Part shown: positions 9,156 to 16,911 of the stretch, piece after piece
Layout: each line of letters begins with the position of its first letter
Position numbering within the stretch: position 1 is the first letter of the stretch
Source: Candidatus Sulfidibacterium hydrothermale
GTDB taxonomy: Bacteria; Bacteroidota; Bacteroidia; Bacteroidales; F082
NCBI RefSeq assembly: GCF_020149915.1
Contig: NZ_CP083760.1
Span: 620,001 to 684,000 of the forward strand
DNA length: 64,000 nt
Direction: 5' to 3'
Translations under genes and position numbers: made by a program
Notes under the pieces: model-generated
The model's database searches: none
The model's input: only the letters and a program-made list of their open reading frames with translations
Told to the model about the DNA's origin: nothing

Positions 9156-10325
9156 ATGATGGACAAAATCAGCAAAACCACATTCTTTTTAATGGCGCTG
9201 GTCTTTTTGCTGGGGAGTTGTTCGCAAAAACAGGAAAACCCGATAGCGCAAATTGACAAAGCCATGGCACAGCACCGGTCGGTGCATTACAAAATACTCG
9301 AAAAGTACACTTATTCTTATACGCCGGATACAACGGTCACTCCGTATGAGATTTGGGCGGTGAAAGATTCTGTGGATAAATTACATCACGGATATGTGTG
9401 GATCAACAATTATTACCGGCCCTACAACATGATTTATGACCGGGGAAACTTTTATCTTGTTATTCCGCCCAAAAAGACGACGTTGCTGTACAAAAATTTC
9501 TCGGAAGATTTTATCTCTCCGGTAGATTGGGTGGATGTTTTTCTTCAATCCGACGGACTGCAAAAGCTGGTGTCGCAACCCGGTGTGCAGTATTCGGTTA
9601 CTGATGTTACTTTTGAAAATAAAAAGTGTTTCCGGTTTCAGCTTCATTTTAAAAAAGAAAAAAAGGAGTATGTTTTTATTATCGATAAAAAGCAGCAGGT
9701 TCCTTTGTTGGCAAAGATGAAGCGGGATTACGGAAAATATACTTTTACAGAAGCGCTCTATTTTTCCGGCTTTCAGTTTGACGGCGTAAATAAAGCAGAG
9801 TTACAGAAAAAAGAAAAAGAAATCCTTGCTGCTAATCCGGTGCAACCGGGAACGGACTCGGAAATTTCCCGACTTGAGAAAATGTTGCATGTCGGGGACA
9901 AAGCACCGCTTTTTGACGGGAAGTTTTTTGCTTCCGGAAAACCTTTTCAGTTAAAAGACTATATCGGAAAAAAAGTAATTATTGTTGATTTTTGGTACAC
10001 GCATTGCCCGCCTTGCGTAAGAGCTATTCCGGAGTTGTCGAAACTTTACGCCGAACTAAAAGATAAAGGCCTGTTAATTTTCGGATTGAATTCGGTAGAT
10101 AACCGTCCGGCCAGTTTGGCAAACCTGAAAAACTTTATCGGCCGGAGGAACATCAGTTATCCGATTATTTTGACCCGGCCATCTGTTGACCGGCAATACA
10201 AAATCAACGGTTATCCTTCGATGTATGTCATTGACAAACAAGGAAAAATAGCTTTTGTCGATATTGGTTTTGATCAAGCAAAACTTTTTTTATTAAAACA
10301 AAAGGTGGAAAAGCTGCTCCGGTAA
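9156..10325 (+). CDS. TlpA-like thioredoxin-fold lipoprotein
   Basis: A 389-residue lipoprotein. The signal peptide ends in the lipobox LLGSC, so Cys about 23 is probably lipidated. Residues 40-230 form a beta-rich domain of the kind that precedes TlpA domains in Bacteroidota (DUF-type, unidentified). The C-terminal 140 residues are a redoxin/TlpA domain with the active-site motif CPPC in HCPPCVRAIPEL and a cis-proline segment NGYPSMYVID. It probably reduces disulphides or delivers electrons in the periplasm; partners are unknown. Either of two adjacent ATGs (9156, 9159) could be used. Confidence 0.87.
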   Translation: MMDKISKTTFFLMALVFLLGSCSQKQENPIAQIDKAMAQHRSVHYKILEKYTYSYTPDTTVTPYEIWAVKDSVDKLHHGYVWINNYYRPYNMIYDRGNFYLVIPPKKTTLLYKNFSEDFISPVDWVDVFLQSDGLQKLVSQPGVQYSVTDVTFENKKCFRFQLHFKKEKKEYVFIIDKKQQVPLLAKMKRDYGKYTFTEALYFSGFQFDGVNKAELQKKEKEILAANPVQPGTDSEISRLEKMLHVGDKAPLFDGKFFASGKPFQLKDYIGKKVIIVDFWYTHCPPCVRAIPELSKLYAELKDKGLLIFGLNSVDNRPASLANLKNFIGRRNISYPIILTRPSVDRQYKINGYPSMYVIDKQGKIAFVDIGFDQAKLFLLKQKVEKLLR

Positions 10326-10377
10326 GTGGCATGTGTAGGCCTCTGGAAGGAGAGTGAAAAATCGTATTGAAATTTTA

Positions 10378-10444
10378 GATCCTTCGCTCCGTTCTCCACC
10401 GGATTCTGTCAAGACATCACTTCATGACTACAGACAGGATGTCA
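10378..10444. repeat. Degenerate palindromic intergenic element, arm A
   Basis: GATCCTTCGCTCCGTTC at 10378 and AGGATGTCA at the end match the right arm of the elements at 10949-11047 and 11202-11281, with extra sequence inserted between the two blocks. No matching left arm was found directly upstream. Confidence 0.5.
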
Positions 10445-10575
10445 AAAAGTAAACCTAAATCATCTAATAATCAATCCGTTCCTTACTTATCCTTCATCTT
10501 TTCCAAGGACAAAAGTTTGAAATGCTTAAAGTTTAAAGTGCCTAAAATGGGAAATTCCCCAAAAACCAACCGGTA

Positions 10576-10603
10576 TGTTCTGCTGAGCAACGCGAAGCAT
10601 CTC
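10576..10603. repeat. Degenerate palindromic intergenic element, arm B
   Basis: A left arm (CTGAGCAACGCGAAGCATCTC) related to the left arms at 10949 and 11202. It is followed within 20 bases by the 28-nt hairpin repeat instead of the usual right arm. Confidence 0.5.
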
Positions 10604-10619
10604 GTTTAATGGTCTCCTT

Positions 10620-10647
10620 CATCGTTTGGGCGTCTGCTCGGACGATG
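10620..10647. repeat. 28-nt hairpin repeat, copy 1
   Basis: Arms CATCGTTTGGGC and GCTCGGACGATG around GTCT. It is the most diverged of four copies (others at 34573, 40658, 42576); most differences keep pairing through G-T wobbles. Confidence 0.7.
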
Positions 10648-10676
10648 AATTATCACTGAAGATGTAGTGTAATGGA

Positions 10677-10815
10677 GTCCCGGAGGGACGACTAATTACC
10701 ATTGACGCTGAATTTATTCAGAGGCCAGTGTTCAACCCCTTTGGGGTTGTGGTTTTCTTGTGCTTATTTCCCTGCACGTCGTACAGGGTTATTCCGGTTT
10801 AATCCCTTCGGGATT
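10677..10815. repeat. Series of three short GC hairpins
   Basis: GTCCC/GGGAC around GGA (10677-10689), AACCCC/GGGGTT around TTT (10734-10748) and AATCCC/GGGATT around TTC (10801-10815), spaced about 55-65 bases apart. Similar size and spacing suggest related repeats; none has a T-run that would make it a terminator. Confidence 0.5.
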
Positions 10816-10948
10816 AGTTATAAACACGAGATAAATACCTGGCTAACTTTAAGTATTTCACACTTTAAACTTTAAGTACTTTAAATGCCTAAAATGGGAA
10901 ATCACGAAAAACAAAAAAGCAAATGACAACTCCAAAAGCCAACTGTTT

Positions 10949-11047
10949 TGTCATGTTGAACGCAGTGAAACATCTCTTTTAACAACTGTAATTATTTTTG
11001 AGACCCTTCACTTCGTTCTTCATAGGAGTCCTACGGACAGGATGACA
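10949..11047. repeat. Palindromic intergenic element C
   Basis: Left arm TGAACGCAGTGAAACATCTC (10957-10976) and right arm GAGACCCTTCACTTCGTTC (11000-11018) are imperfect inverted repeats; the outer blocks TGTCAT (10949) and AGGATGACA (11039-11047) also pair. About 20 bases are inserted inside the right arm compared with element D. Confidence 0.65.
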
Positions 11048-11201
11048 GCAGAAACACGGTAAAATATTGATAATCAACCGTAAGCACTTGTCAATTATTA
11101 TTTATCCATTCCCAATGGCAATGACTAATGACCAAGATTGAAATCCCAAAAAACAAAAAAGCAAATCGCAAAAAATCCTAAACTCTAACCAACAACTGTT
11201 T

Positions 11202-11281
11202 TGTCTTTCTGAGCGTAGCGAAGAATCTATTTTAATTACCGTGATTATTTTTTGAGATCCTTTACTTCGTTCAGGATGGCA
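11202..11281. repeat. Palindromic intergenic element D
   Basis: Left arm with CTGAGCGTAGCGAAGAATCT (11209-11228) and right arm AGATCCTTTACTTCGTTCAG (11255-11274) are inverted repeats and would fold into a long hairpin. Elements C and D start 253 bases apart and are both preceded by CAACTGTTTTGTC, so they look like a diverged tandem duplication. Confidence 0.65.
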
Positions 11282-11483
11282 GCAAAAACACAACTAAAAC
11301 ACTGAAAATAAACCAATTACTAATGACCAATGACTTTTTCCTATTCATCGGTACATCATTCTACACTCATCATTCATCCTTTCCCAATGCCCCTTTTTCC
11401 CACTAAAAATAAAACATCAAAAATCTCCACATCGTCCATCGAACATCCAAACATCCTCCATCTCCCATCCAAAGTTTTGGCAT

Positions 11484-11520
11484 AAAAAAAGCCCTGCAAA
11501 GGAAGTTCCTTTACAAGGCC
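11484..11520 (-). terminator. Rho-independent terminator of tRNA-Lys
   Basis: Read on the minus strand, GCCTTGTAAAGGAA pairs with TTCCTTTGCAGGGC with two mismatches and is followed by a run of seven T. It lies directly downstream of tRNA-Lys. Confidence 0.85.
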
Positions 11521-11527
11521 TTAAAAG

Positions 11528-11600
<73 letters not shown>

Positions 11601-11623
11601 AACGCTTTTTGAAAAGAGTGCGG

Positions 11624-11631
11624 CAAAATTA
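11624..11631 (-). promoter_or_regulatory. Predicted -7 box of tRNA-Lys
   Basis: TAATTTTG on the minus strand, 23 bases upstream of the mature tRNA 5' end. No upstream TTTG at the usual distance. Confidence 0.5.
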
Positions 11632-11697
11632 CAATTTTTCGTTTATTTCTTTGGGCCTTTCCCGGAAAAATTTAGGATAAAACGCTCTTGGAAAATA

Positions 11698-12711
11698 TCA
11701 GGATCTGATGCGTTCCCAGACCCGTACCAGCAAACTGGTTACTACCATCAGCAAAACAAAAAAGATAATCAGCATCAGGTAGTTTTCTTTTTTCTGGTAA
11801 AATACGCCCATATTTCCGGCAATGATCATGAAAAGAACATAAAAAGCGGTGACATTTCTTCCCAAAAATTCAAGGTATCCGGTAATTTTATTTTGAAATC
11901 GGTCCACCAGTGCTTTGGCACTTAATAACCACCAAAACAGGAAGTTTACGCAAAACAGAAAAAACAGAATCCCGTGGTGGTAAAACAGCATGTGCCGGAT
12001 GGAAACGCTATATCCGAAAGGTAAACTGATGAGAAGCAGAATACCGGAAAGTATGGCCAAAACCATGTTCACGGTTTTGTTGTGCTTAAACTGATCGGAA
12101 ACGAAAAACTGCTTGAAAAGATAAAAAGTATAACCTGCCAATACATAAGCAAACCAGGGAATGAACGGAAACTGGGCTTGCGGATATTTACCGTAGAAAA
12201 ATGGCAGAATAATCGATTGCGGATGGGCTTTTTCGACCGGTGGAATAATGTATTGCAGCAACAAAAACACGATAATCAGCGTGAGATAAGCCAACACATG
12301 CCCACGCAACAGCTTGACAAGAAAAGCCATTACAATCAGGCTGATTCCGGCCAGAATTAAAATATCAGTACCAAAAATAATGTGCCAAATATCCTGTGTT
12401 ACTTTGCCGCTGGCAATTTCATACAACAGGTAAGCATTACGGGCAACGTTAAGAAAGATACCGAGAAAAATAAGTTTTATTCCGCGTATAACATGATACC
12501 GTATGGAATGTTGCTGATGGGCGATATAATATCCCATTACGGTTAAAAACAGCGGGGCTACGGGAGGTCCGCCAATGAAAAGTGAGATCTTTCCTGTCAG
12601 GCCGTTTAAAATTTCCGGCCGGGCAAAATATTCCACTAAAACGAGCTGCACCATGGCAATGATGGCTACTCCCTTTAAAAAATCGGCTGTTCTGCTTCTC
12701 ACTTGTTCCAT
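11698..12711 (-). CDS. Polytopic acyltransferase-like membrane protein (DUF1624/HGSNAT-like)
   Basis: A 337-residue inner membrane protein with about ten hydrophobic helices. The start RSRTADFLKGVAIIAM and the loop FPFIPWFAYVLAGYTFYLF resemble DUF1624/heparan-alpha-glucosaminide N-acetyltransferase-like and acyltransferase-3 proteins, which move acyl groups across the membrane to sugars. The usual histidine after the first helix (MxxxH) is replaced by VLVEYF, so activity is uncertain. The start at 12711 (MEQVRSR) was preferred to the longer frame from 12756 because a complete promoter lies between them. It is a monocistronic unit downstream of the acylase gene. Confidence 0.65.
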   Translation of the reverse strand: MEQVRSRTADFLKGVAIIAMVQLVLVEYFARPEILNGLTGKISLFIGGPPVAPLFLTVMGYYIAHQQHSIRYHVIRGIKLIFLGIFLNVARNAYLLYEIASGKVTQDIWHIIFGTDILILAGISLIVMAFLVKLLRGHVLAYLTLIIVFLLLQYIIPPVEKAHPQSIILPFFYGKYPQAQFPFIPWFAYVLAGYTFYLFKQFFVSDQFKHNKTVNMVLAILSGILLLISLPFGYSVSIRHMLFYHHGILFFLFCVNFLFWWLLSAKALVDRFQNKITGYLEFLGRNVTAFYVLFMIIAGNMGVFYQKKENYLMLIIFFVLLMVVTSLLVRVWERIRS

Positions 12712-12726
12712 CCGGTTTATTTTTAA

Positions 12727-12759
12727 CAAAAATAAGGAATCCGCCGGGTAATGCACAAA
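12727..12759 (-). promoter_or_regulatory. Complete Bacteroidota-type promoter for the 11698-12711 gene
   Basis: On the minus strand TTTG (12756-12759), 21 bases, then TATTTTTG (12727-12734), ending 15 bases before the ATG. This is a full match to TTTG-N17-23-TAnnTTTG. Confidence 0.75.
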
Positions 12760-12765
12760 ACAGGC

Positions 12766-15153
12766 CTAATTTTTTGTTTTTTCCGGCAGCAGGGTCAGCA
12801 TTTCCCCTTTTTTTATTTCTTTCAGCAACGTAATCTGTGTGCGGTATTTTCCGTTGACAAACAAGTGGGCCTGGTCGGCGTAATGCGGACTGAACACATT
12901 GCCCGATTGCCCGGTGGGAATCACCGAAAGGGCGTGATCCACATCGGCAAAATCAATTAAGAAACGTAATGCCGGTCCTGCAAGAACAGGATAAACGCCA
13001 TGCTCGTTATAAACAAAACTTTCTTTGTCAATTACCTCATTAGCTCCTGACATGGGGAAAGGTCCTACGTTAAAATATTTATCAAAAGGTTTCTTTTTCC
13101 CGATAAGATGCTCGTTGGTTAGCTGATGAACCCGCCCCCATTTCCAGGTTTTCATGTCTGTTCCCATATTTTGCTTAAGTGCAACAGATGTTTCTGAAAA
13201 AGCTTTAATAAAAATGTCGGAACGGGTTTCTTTGGCTTTGGTGTTTACGTTATCCCACCAAACCGAGTTTTTATCTGTCAGCAGATGCTCAATCGAACCC
13301 CGGAACATATAACTTTCCATCAGTTTCCTGAAATCTTTTGTTCCCACTTCATCCTGCATGGCATCGCGTAAAACAAAATACAACAACTGGGTATAAATAA
13401 CAGCACCGGTGCTAGCCGTATCATAATTGCCGTCCCAGTTTTGCAGCGCAGAAACAATTTTCGGATCCCCTTTATAGTTTCCCAGGTTATTCAAGATCAG
13501 ATTGGTTAATCTCAGGTCGCGGTCAGAATGTACATCGAGCTGTATTTTTTCCATCTCTTTCAGGCTCCATTTGGGTTTCGACAGCAACAGTTTTTTTACT
13601 CTTGCTGCCCGGTAGCCGTGAAAATAATATCCGGGATAAACAATGCCATCCACCGGAGGCGGTGCATTGTTGGAGGTATTCAGAATGCCGTCGGGCGGAT
13701 TGACTGACTGCGGGTTTTTGTCAAACGGATAAAATCCGGTAATATCGGCTTTGCCGGAAGCCCCGTTGAGAATCAGCCGTGGGTTAATTCCGGCGGGGTG
13801 AACAGGAATCCGCCCGGCACCCCACCAGGCAATATTGTCGTCCGTGTCGCCATAAACCACATTTAATCCCACGATGTCAATCAGAGAAACTCCCTTTTGG
13901 AAACTCTCCAGATCAGAAGCATGATTAATTTGATATAATGCCTCCATAGAAGTGGTTTTCAGGTGCATGGGAGCCCACCACAAGCTCACCGGAACATTCT
14001 TTTTCAGAGTAATACCGGACATGACCGAATTGAGTAGCGGTCCGTGAATAGTATAACGGATGGTAAACGGCACATCTTTTCCGCCTTTTACTTTAATTAT
14101 TTCCTTTTTTGTGGTATAATTCAGCCAGGATGAGTCGTGTCTGTATTGATTCGGATTATCCGGATTTTGTTGCTCGGCATACAAATCCATGTTGTCAAAC
14201 GGGAAAATGGTAAGTCCCCAGGCGTAATGGTCAGTATGGCCAACCAAAGCAAACGGGACACCGGCCAGATGATATCCGTAAATATGGAATCCCGGATAGC
14301 GGATGTCGGCTTCGTACCACACCGAAGGTTGTGAATATTTGATATGCGTGTCGTTGGCCAGCAGTACTTTGCCCGATTTGGAGTGCTCTTTACTGATTAC
14401 CCAGTTGTTGGAGCCTTCCCAGATGGGAATGGGAACCAGACTTTGAATTCCTTTAACTTTTTCAAGAAGGTCAGCCAAAATAGCATTTTTAGAAGCATTT
14501 CCGTTTCCGGAAACGGTTGTTGAATCGGCATCCAAGTCTTTCAAGTAAGCATTGCCGTATTTTTCGTAAATCCGGTAATAAAGCGGATCTTCGTGCAGGG
14601 CACAGGTAAACGTCAGCGAGATGTATGTAACAATGCCAAATACATCCTGAACCGTAAAAGGTTCCGGTTTGAATCCCATCAGGGTAAATTCAATGGGTAG
14701 ATGGCCGTTTTTGATAAATGCATTGATGCCGTCAACATAATCTTCCACTTCCTGTTTTACCGGTTCGTCGGCTTCTTTCATAAAACGTTCGGCACTTCTT
14801 TTGGCTATTTGATTTAGGGATAAAACCCGGAGATATTCATCTGTTTTCACCATGTTTTTCCCAAGGATTTCGGCCAGTCGTCCTTGAACAACCCGCCGGA
14901 TCATCACCATCTGGAACAAACGGTCCTGGGCATGAACAAATCCGAAAGCATAATAAGCATCATGCGCATTTTGTGCCTGAATATGAGGAACCCCATACGC
15001 ATCATAAGTAACTACGGTTTTTTTCTGTAATCCGCTAAGATGTAATTTTCCGGAATAGTCGGGAGCTGTGCTGCGCATCCAAAAATAAATAACGGCGGCA
15101 ATAACCACAATGATGACCAGCAAAGCCAAAAGAATGCGTTTTAAAATTTTCAT
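12766..15153 (-). CDS. Penicillin acylase family N-terminal-nucleophile hydrolase
   Basis: A 795-residue precursor with an N-terminal membrane/signal segment (MKILKRILLALLVIIVV...). Residues 45-245 form the alpha chain, beginning VVTYDAYGVPHIQAQNAHDAYYAFGFVHAQDRLFQM, a hallmark of the family. The predicted self-cleavage site is the glycine-serine in WEGSNNWVIS; the new N-terminal Ser is the nucleophile. The beta chain follows with the conserved NDTH and GHTDHYAWGLT motifs. These enzymes cleave amide bonds of penicillins, acyl-homoserine lactones or other N-acyl compounds; the substrate cannot be told here. It is transcribed divergently from the molybdenum hydroxylase operon. Confidence 0.93.
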   Translation of the reverse strand: MKILKRILLALLVIIVVIAAVIYFWMRSTAPDYSGKLHLSGLQKKTVVTYDAYGVPHIQAQNAHDAYYAFGFVHAQDRLFQMVMIRRVVQGRLAEILGKNMVKTDEYLRVLSLNQIAKRSAERFMKEADEPVKQEVEDYVDGINAFIKNGHLPIEFTLMGFKPEPFTVQDVFGIVTYISLTFTCALHEDPLYYRIYEKYGNAYLKDLDADSTTVSGNGNASKNAILADLLEKVKGIQSLVPIPIWEGSNNWVISKEHSKSGKVLLANDTHIKYSQPSVWYEADIRYPGFHIYGYHLAGVPFALVGHTDHYAWGLTIFPFDNMDLYAEQQNPDNPNQYRHDSSWLNYTTKKEIIKVKGGKDVPFTIRYTIHGPLLNSVMSGITLKKNVPVSLWWAPMHLKTTSMEALYQINHASDLESFQKGVSLIDIVGLNVVYGDTDDNIAWWGAGRIPVHPAGINPRLILNGASGKADITGFYPFDKNPQSVNPPDGILNTSNNAPPPVDGIVYPGYYFHGYRAARVKKLLLSKPKWSLKEMEKIQLDVHSDRDLRLTNLILNNLGNYKGDPKIVSALQNWDGNYDTASTGAVIYTQLLYFVLRDAMQDEVGTKDFRKLMESYMFRGSIEHLLTDKNSVWWDNVNTKAKETRSDIFIKAFSETSVALKQNMGTDMKTWKWGRVHQLTNEHLIGKKKPFDKYFNVGPFPMSGANEVIDKESFVYNEHGVYPVLAGPALRFLIDFADVDHALSVIPTGQSGNVFSPHYADQAHLFVNGKYRTQITLLKEIKKGEMLTLLPEKTKN

Positions 15154-15201
15154 TTTTCGTATTTTTTTTAAAAACAGGGTGATACGTCGTATTTACGCTT
15201 T

Positions 15202-15232
15202 CAAATATACAATCTTTTTTTGCAAAGCAAAA
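15202..15232 (-). promoter_or_regulatory. Complete promoter of the penicillin acylase gene
   Basis: Minus-strand TTTG (15229-15232), 19 bases, then TATATTTG (15202-15209), about 48 bases before the ATG at 15153. The whole 305-base divergent gap 15154-15458 otherwise holds only the box at 15424; no operator was recognised. Confidence 0.75.
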
Positions 15233-15423
15233 GGATAGGGCCAAAAGGAGAAAGCCGATTCGTGCAAATATTGTGGAAACGAGTGGCGGTATGTTACCGG
15301 ACGAATAAAACAAAAGGGTGCTAAATAGTTGTTCCTATACGAATGAATCACTATTTTTCGTTGTAGAAATAGTTGTTTTTTCTGAGTTGTGAACCGGTAA
15401 AAAAAGAAAATAGGATTATTATT

Positions 15424-15431
15424 TACCTTTG
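15424..15431 (+). promoter_or_regulatory. Predicted -7 box of the molybdenum hydroxylase operon
   Basis: TACCTTTG, an exact TAnnTTTG match, 27 bases before the ATG at 15459. No exact TTTG lies 17-23 nt upstream. Confidence 0.55.
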
Positions 15432-15458
15432 TCGGTTATACTTTAAAGATCTTATGCA

Positions 15459-16874
15459 ATGATTACGTTCATTTTAAATGATAAGTTGATTCAAACGGAA
15501 GAACCCGCGGGAAGTCTTTTGCTTGACTTTATCCGTTACAAAGCCCATTTGATGGGGACTAAAGCCGGTTGTCGTGAAGGCGATTGTGGTGCTTGTACGG
15601 TTTTGGAAGGCGTTCTTGAAAATGGCGAAGTTCGCTACAAAAGTATCCTTTCCTGCCTGACTCCATTGGGAAATGTACAGGGAAAACATATTGTGACTAT
15701 TGAGGGTTTGCAAAAAGAAAAAATGTCGCCCGTACAGCAGGCGATTATCGAAAACTCTGCTACTCAGTGTGGTTTTTGTACCCCCGGTTTTATTATGTCG
15801 CTTACGGCCCATTCGCTTGCTCCGGAAAAGTCTTCTCCGGAAAAAGTGGTAGATGCCATTAGTGGTAACATCTGCCGGTGTACCGGCTATCGTTCCATCA
15901 AACAGGCGGCCACAGATATTGCAACGGTTTTGGCAAAAAAAGACAAAAAAGACCCGTTGGGATGGCTCATCAAAGAAGCTTTTCTTCCGGAATATTTTCG
16001 GGATATTGCCTCCCGGCTGAAAGAAATTCAGCCTGCGGTACCGCAGGAAACAAAAGAAGGAAAATGGGTAGGCGGAGGTACGGATCTGTTTGTACAACAA
16101 CCGGATGCTTTACGTACCCGGCCGCTTCTTTTTCTGAAAAAAGAGAAAGACTTGCAACAAATAAAACGCGAAGGCGATACCATTCGTATTGGGGCGGCAG
16201 TTACGGCGGGTGATATTATGCAAAATACAATCATGCAGCAGCATTTTCCCCAAATTAAAACTTACTTTAAACTTATTTCTTCAGAACCTGTACGAAATAT
16301 GGGGACGGTGGCCGGAAACATTGTTAATGCTTCTCCTATTGCTGATTTAACCATATTTTTCCTGGCGTTGGATGCCGAATTGGTGTTGCAGGCAAAAACC
16401 GGTACGGAAAGAAAAGTGCCGTTGCGGAAGTTTTACACCGGCTATAAACAGTTAGTATTAACACCGGATGAGAAGATTACGGAAATCCGGTTTTCGTTGC
16501 CCCGGAATGTACATTTCAATTTTGAGAAAGTCAGCAAACGGCAACATTTGGATATTGCCAGTGTAAATTCGGCGATCTTGATCGAAAAAGAGGGAAATAT
16601 CATGACCAAAGTTCATCTTTCGGCTGGTGGCGTTTATCCGTGGCCTTTTTATGCCGAAAAAACCAGCACTTTTCTTACCGGAAAAGAACTTTCTGTGGAT
16701 GTGATCTTTGAAGCGGTGGAAATTTTGCTTTCTGAGATAGCCCCCATTAGCGATGTACGTGGAAGTAAGGCCTACAAAAGTTTATTGTTGCGGCAGCTTT
16801 TCCTGACTCATTTTGCCGGGATGTTCCCCGAAGATTTTACACCGGAATTGTTGTTTTCCAAACTGATGGCCTAA
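15459..16874 (+). CDS. xdhA: Xanthine dehydrogenase-family small subunit (2Fe-2S and FAD domains)
   Basis: A 471-residue electron-transfer subunit. The N-terminal plant-type ferredoxin domain has CREGDCGACT (around residues 39-48) and the second cluster domain has CGFCTPG and CRCTGY (residues 107-148). An FAD-binding domain follows (GGGTDLFV, then SSEPVRNMGTVAGNIVNASPIADL), and a CO-dehydrogenase-flavoprotein-like C-terminal domain ends it. The layout matches bacterial XdhA. It passes electrons from the molybdenum subunit encoded 37 bases downstream to NAD or another acceptor. First gene of a three-gene operon. Confidence 0.93.
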   Translation: MITFILNDKLIQTEEPAGSLLLDFIRYKAHLMGTKAGCREGDCGACTVLEGVLENGEVRYKSILSCLTPLGNVQGKHIVTIEGLQKEKMSPVQQAIIENSATQCGFCTPGFIMSLTAHSLAPEKSSPEKVVDAISGNICRCTGYRSIKQAATDIATVLAKKDKKDPLGWLIKEAFLPEYFRDIASRLKEIQPAVPQETKEGKWVGGGTDLFVQQPDALRTRPLLFLKKEKDLQQIKREGDTIRIGAAVTAGDIMQNTIMQQHFPQIKTYFKLISSEPVRNMGTVAGNIVNASPIADLTIFFLALDAELVLQAKTGTERKVPLRKFYTGYKQLVLTPDEKITEIRFSLPRNVHFNFEKVSKRQHLDIASVNSAILIEKEGNIMTKVHLSAGGVYPWPFYAEKTSTFLTGKELSVDVIFEAVEILLSEIAPISDVRGSKAYKSLLLRQLFLTHFAGMFPEDFTPELLFSKLMA

Positions 16875-16911
16875 ATGGTTTTATGGGTGAAGAAATAAAA
16901 AAATTGAAAAA

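Larger units (their letters stand above)
10326..11483. other. Gene-free repeat-rich intergenic stretch
   Basis: About 1.16 kb without a credible gene; the open frames here are short, contain the repeat arms in translation and have no family features. It holds several degenerate palindromic elements (listed separately), one copy of a 28-nt hairpin repeat, and repeated phrases such as CCTAAAATGGGAAAT (near 10543 and near 10890) and AACAAAAAAGCAAAT (near 10910 and near 11151). The pattern fits a site where non-coding interspersed elements have accumulated and duplicated. Confidence 0.75.

Noticed and set aside
10424-10609. Short frame in the repeat-rich gap
   Set aside because: It covers palindromic element arms; the peptide would be a translation of a non-coding repeat.
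11102-11293. Minus-strand frame starting MCFCCHPERSKGSQ
   Set aside because: CHPERS-type peptides are spurious translations of the palindromic intergenic element found here.
10326-11483. CRISPR array
   Set aside because: Repeats are palindromic elements of irregular spacing, not regular 24-40 nt repeats with unique spacers, and no cas genes are present.
15474-16100. Long open frame on the minus strand inside xdhA
   Set aside because: It lies fully within a gene with clear cysteine-cluster motifs and has no family features; it arises from codon bias on the other strand.
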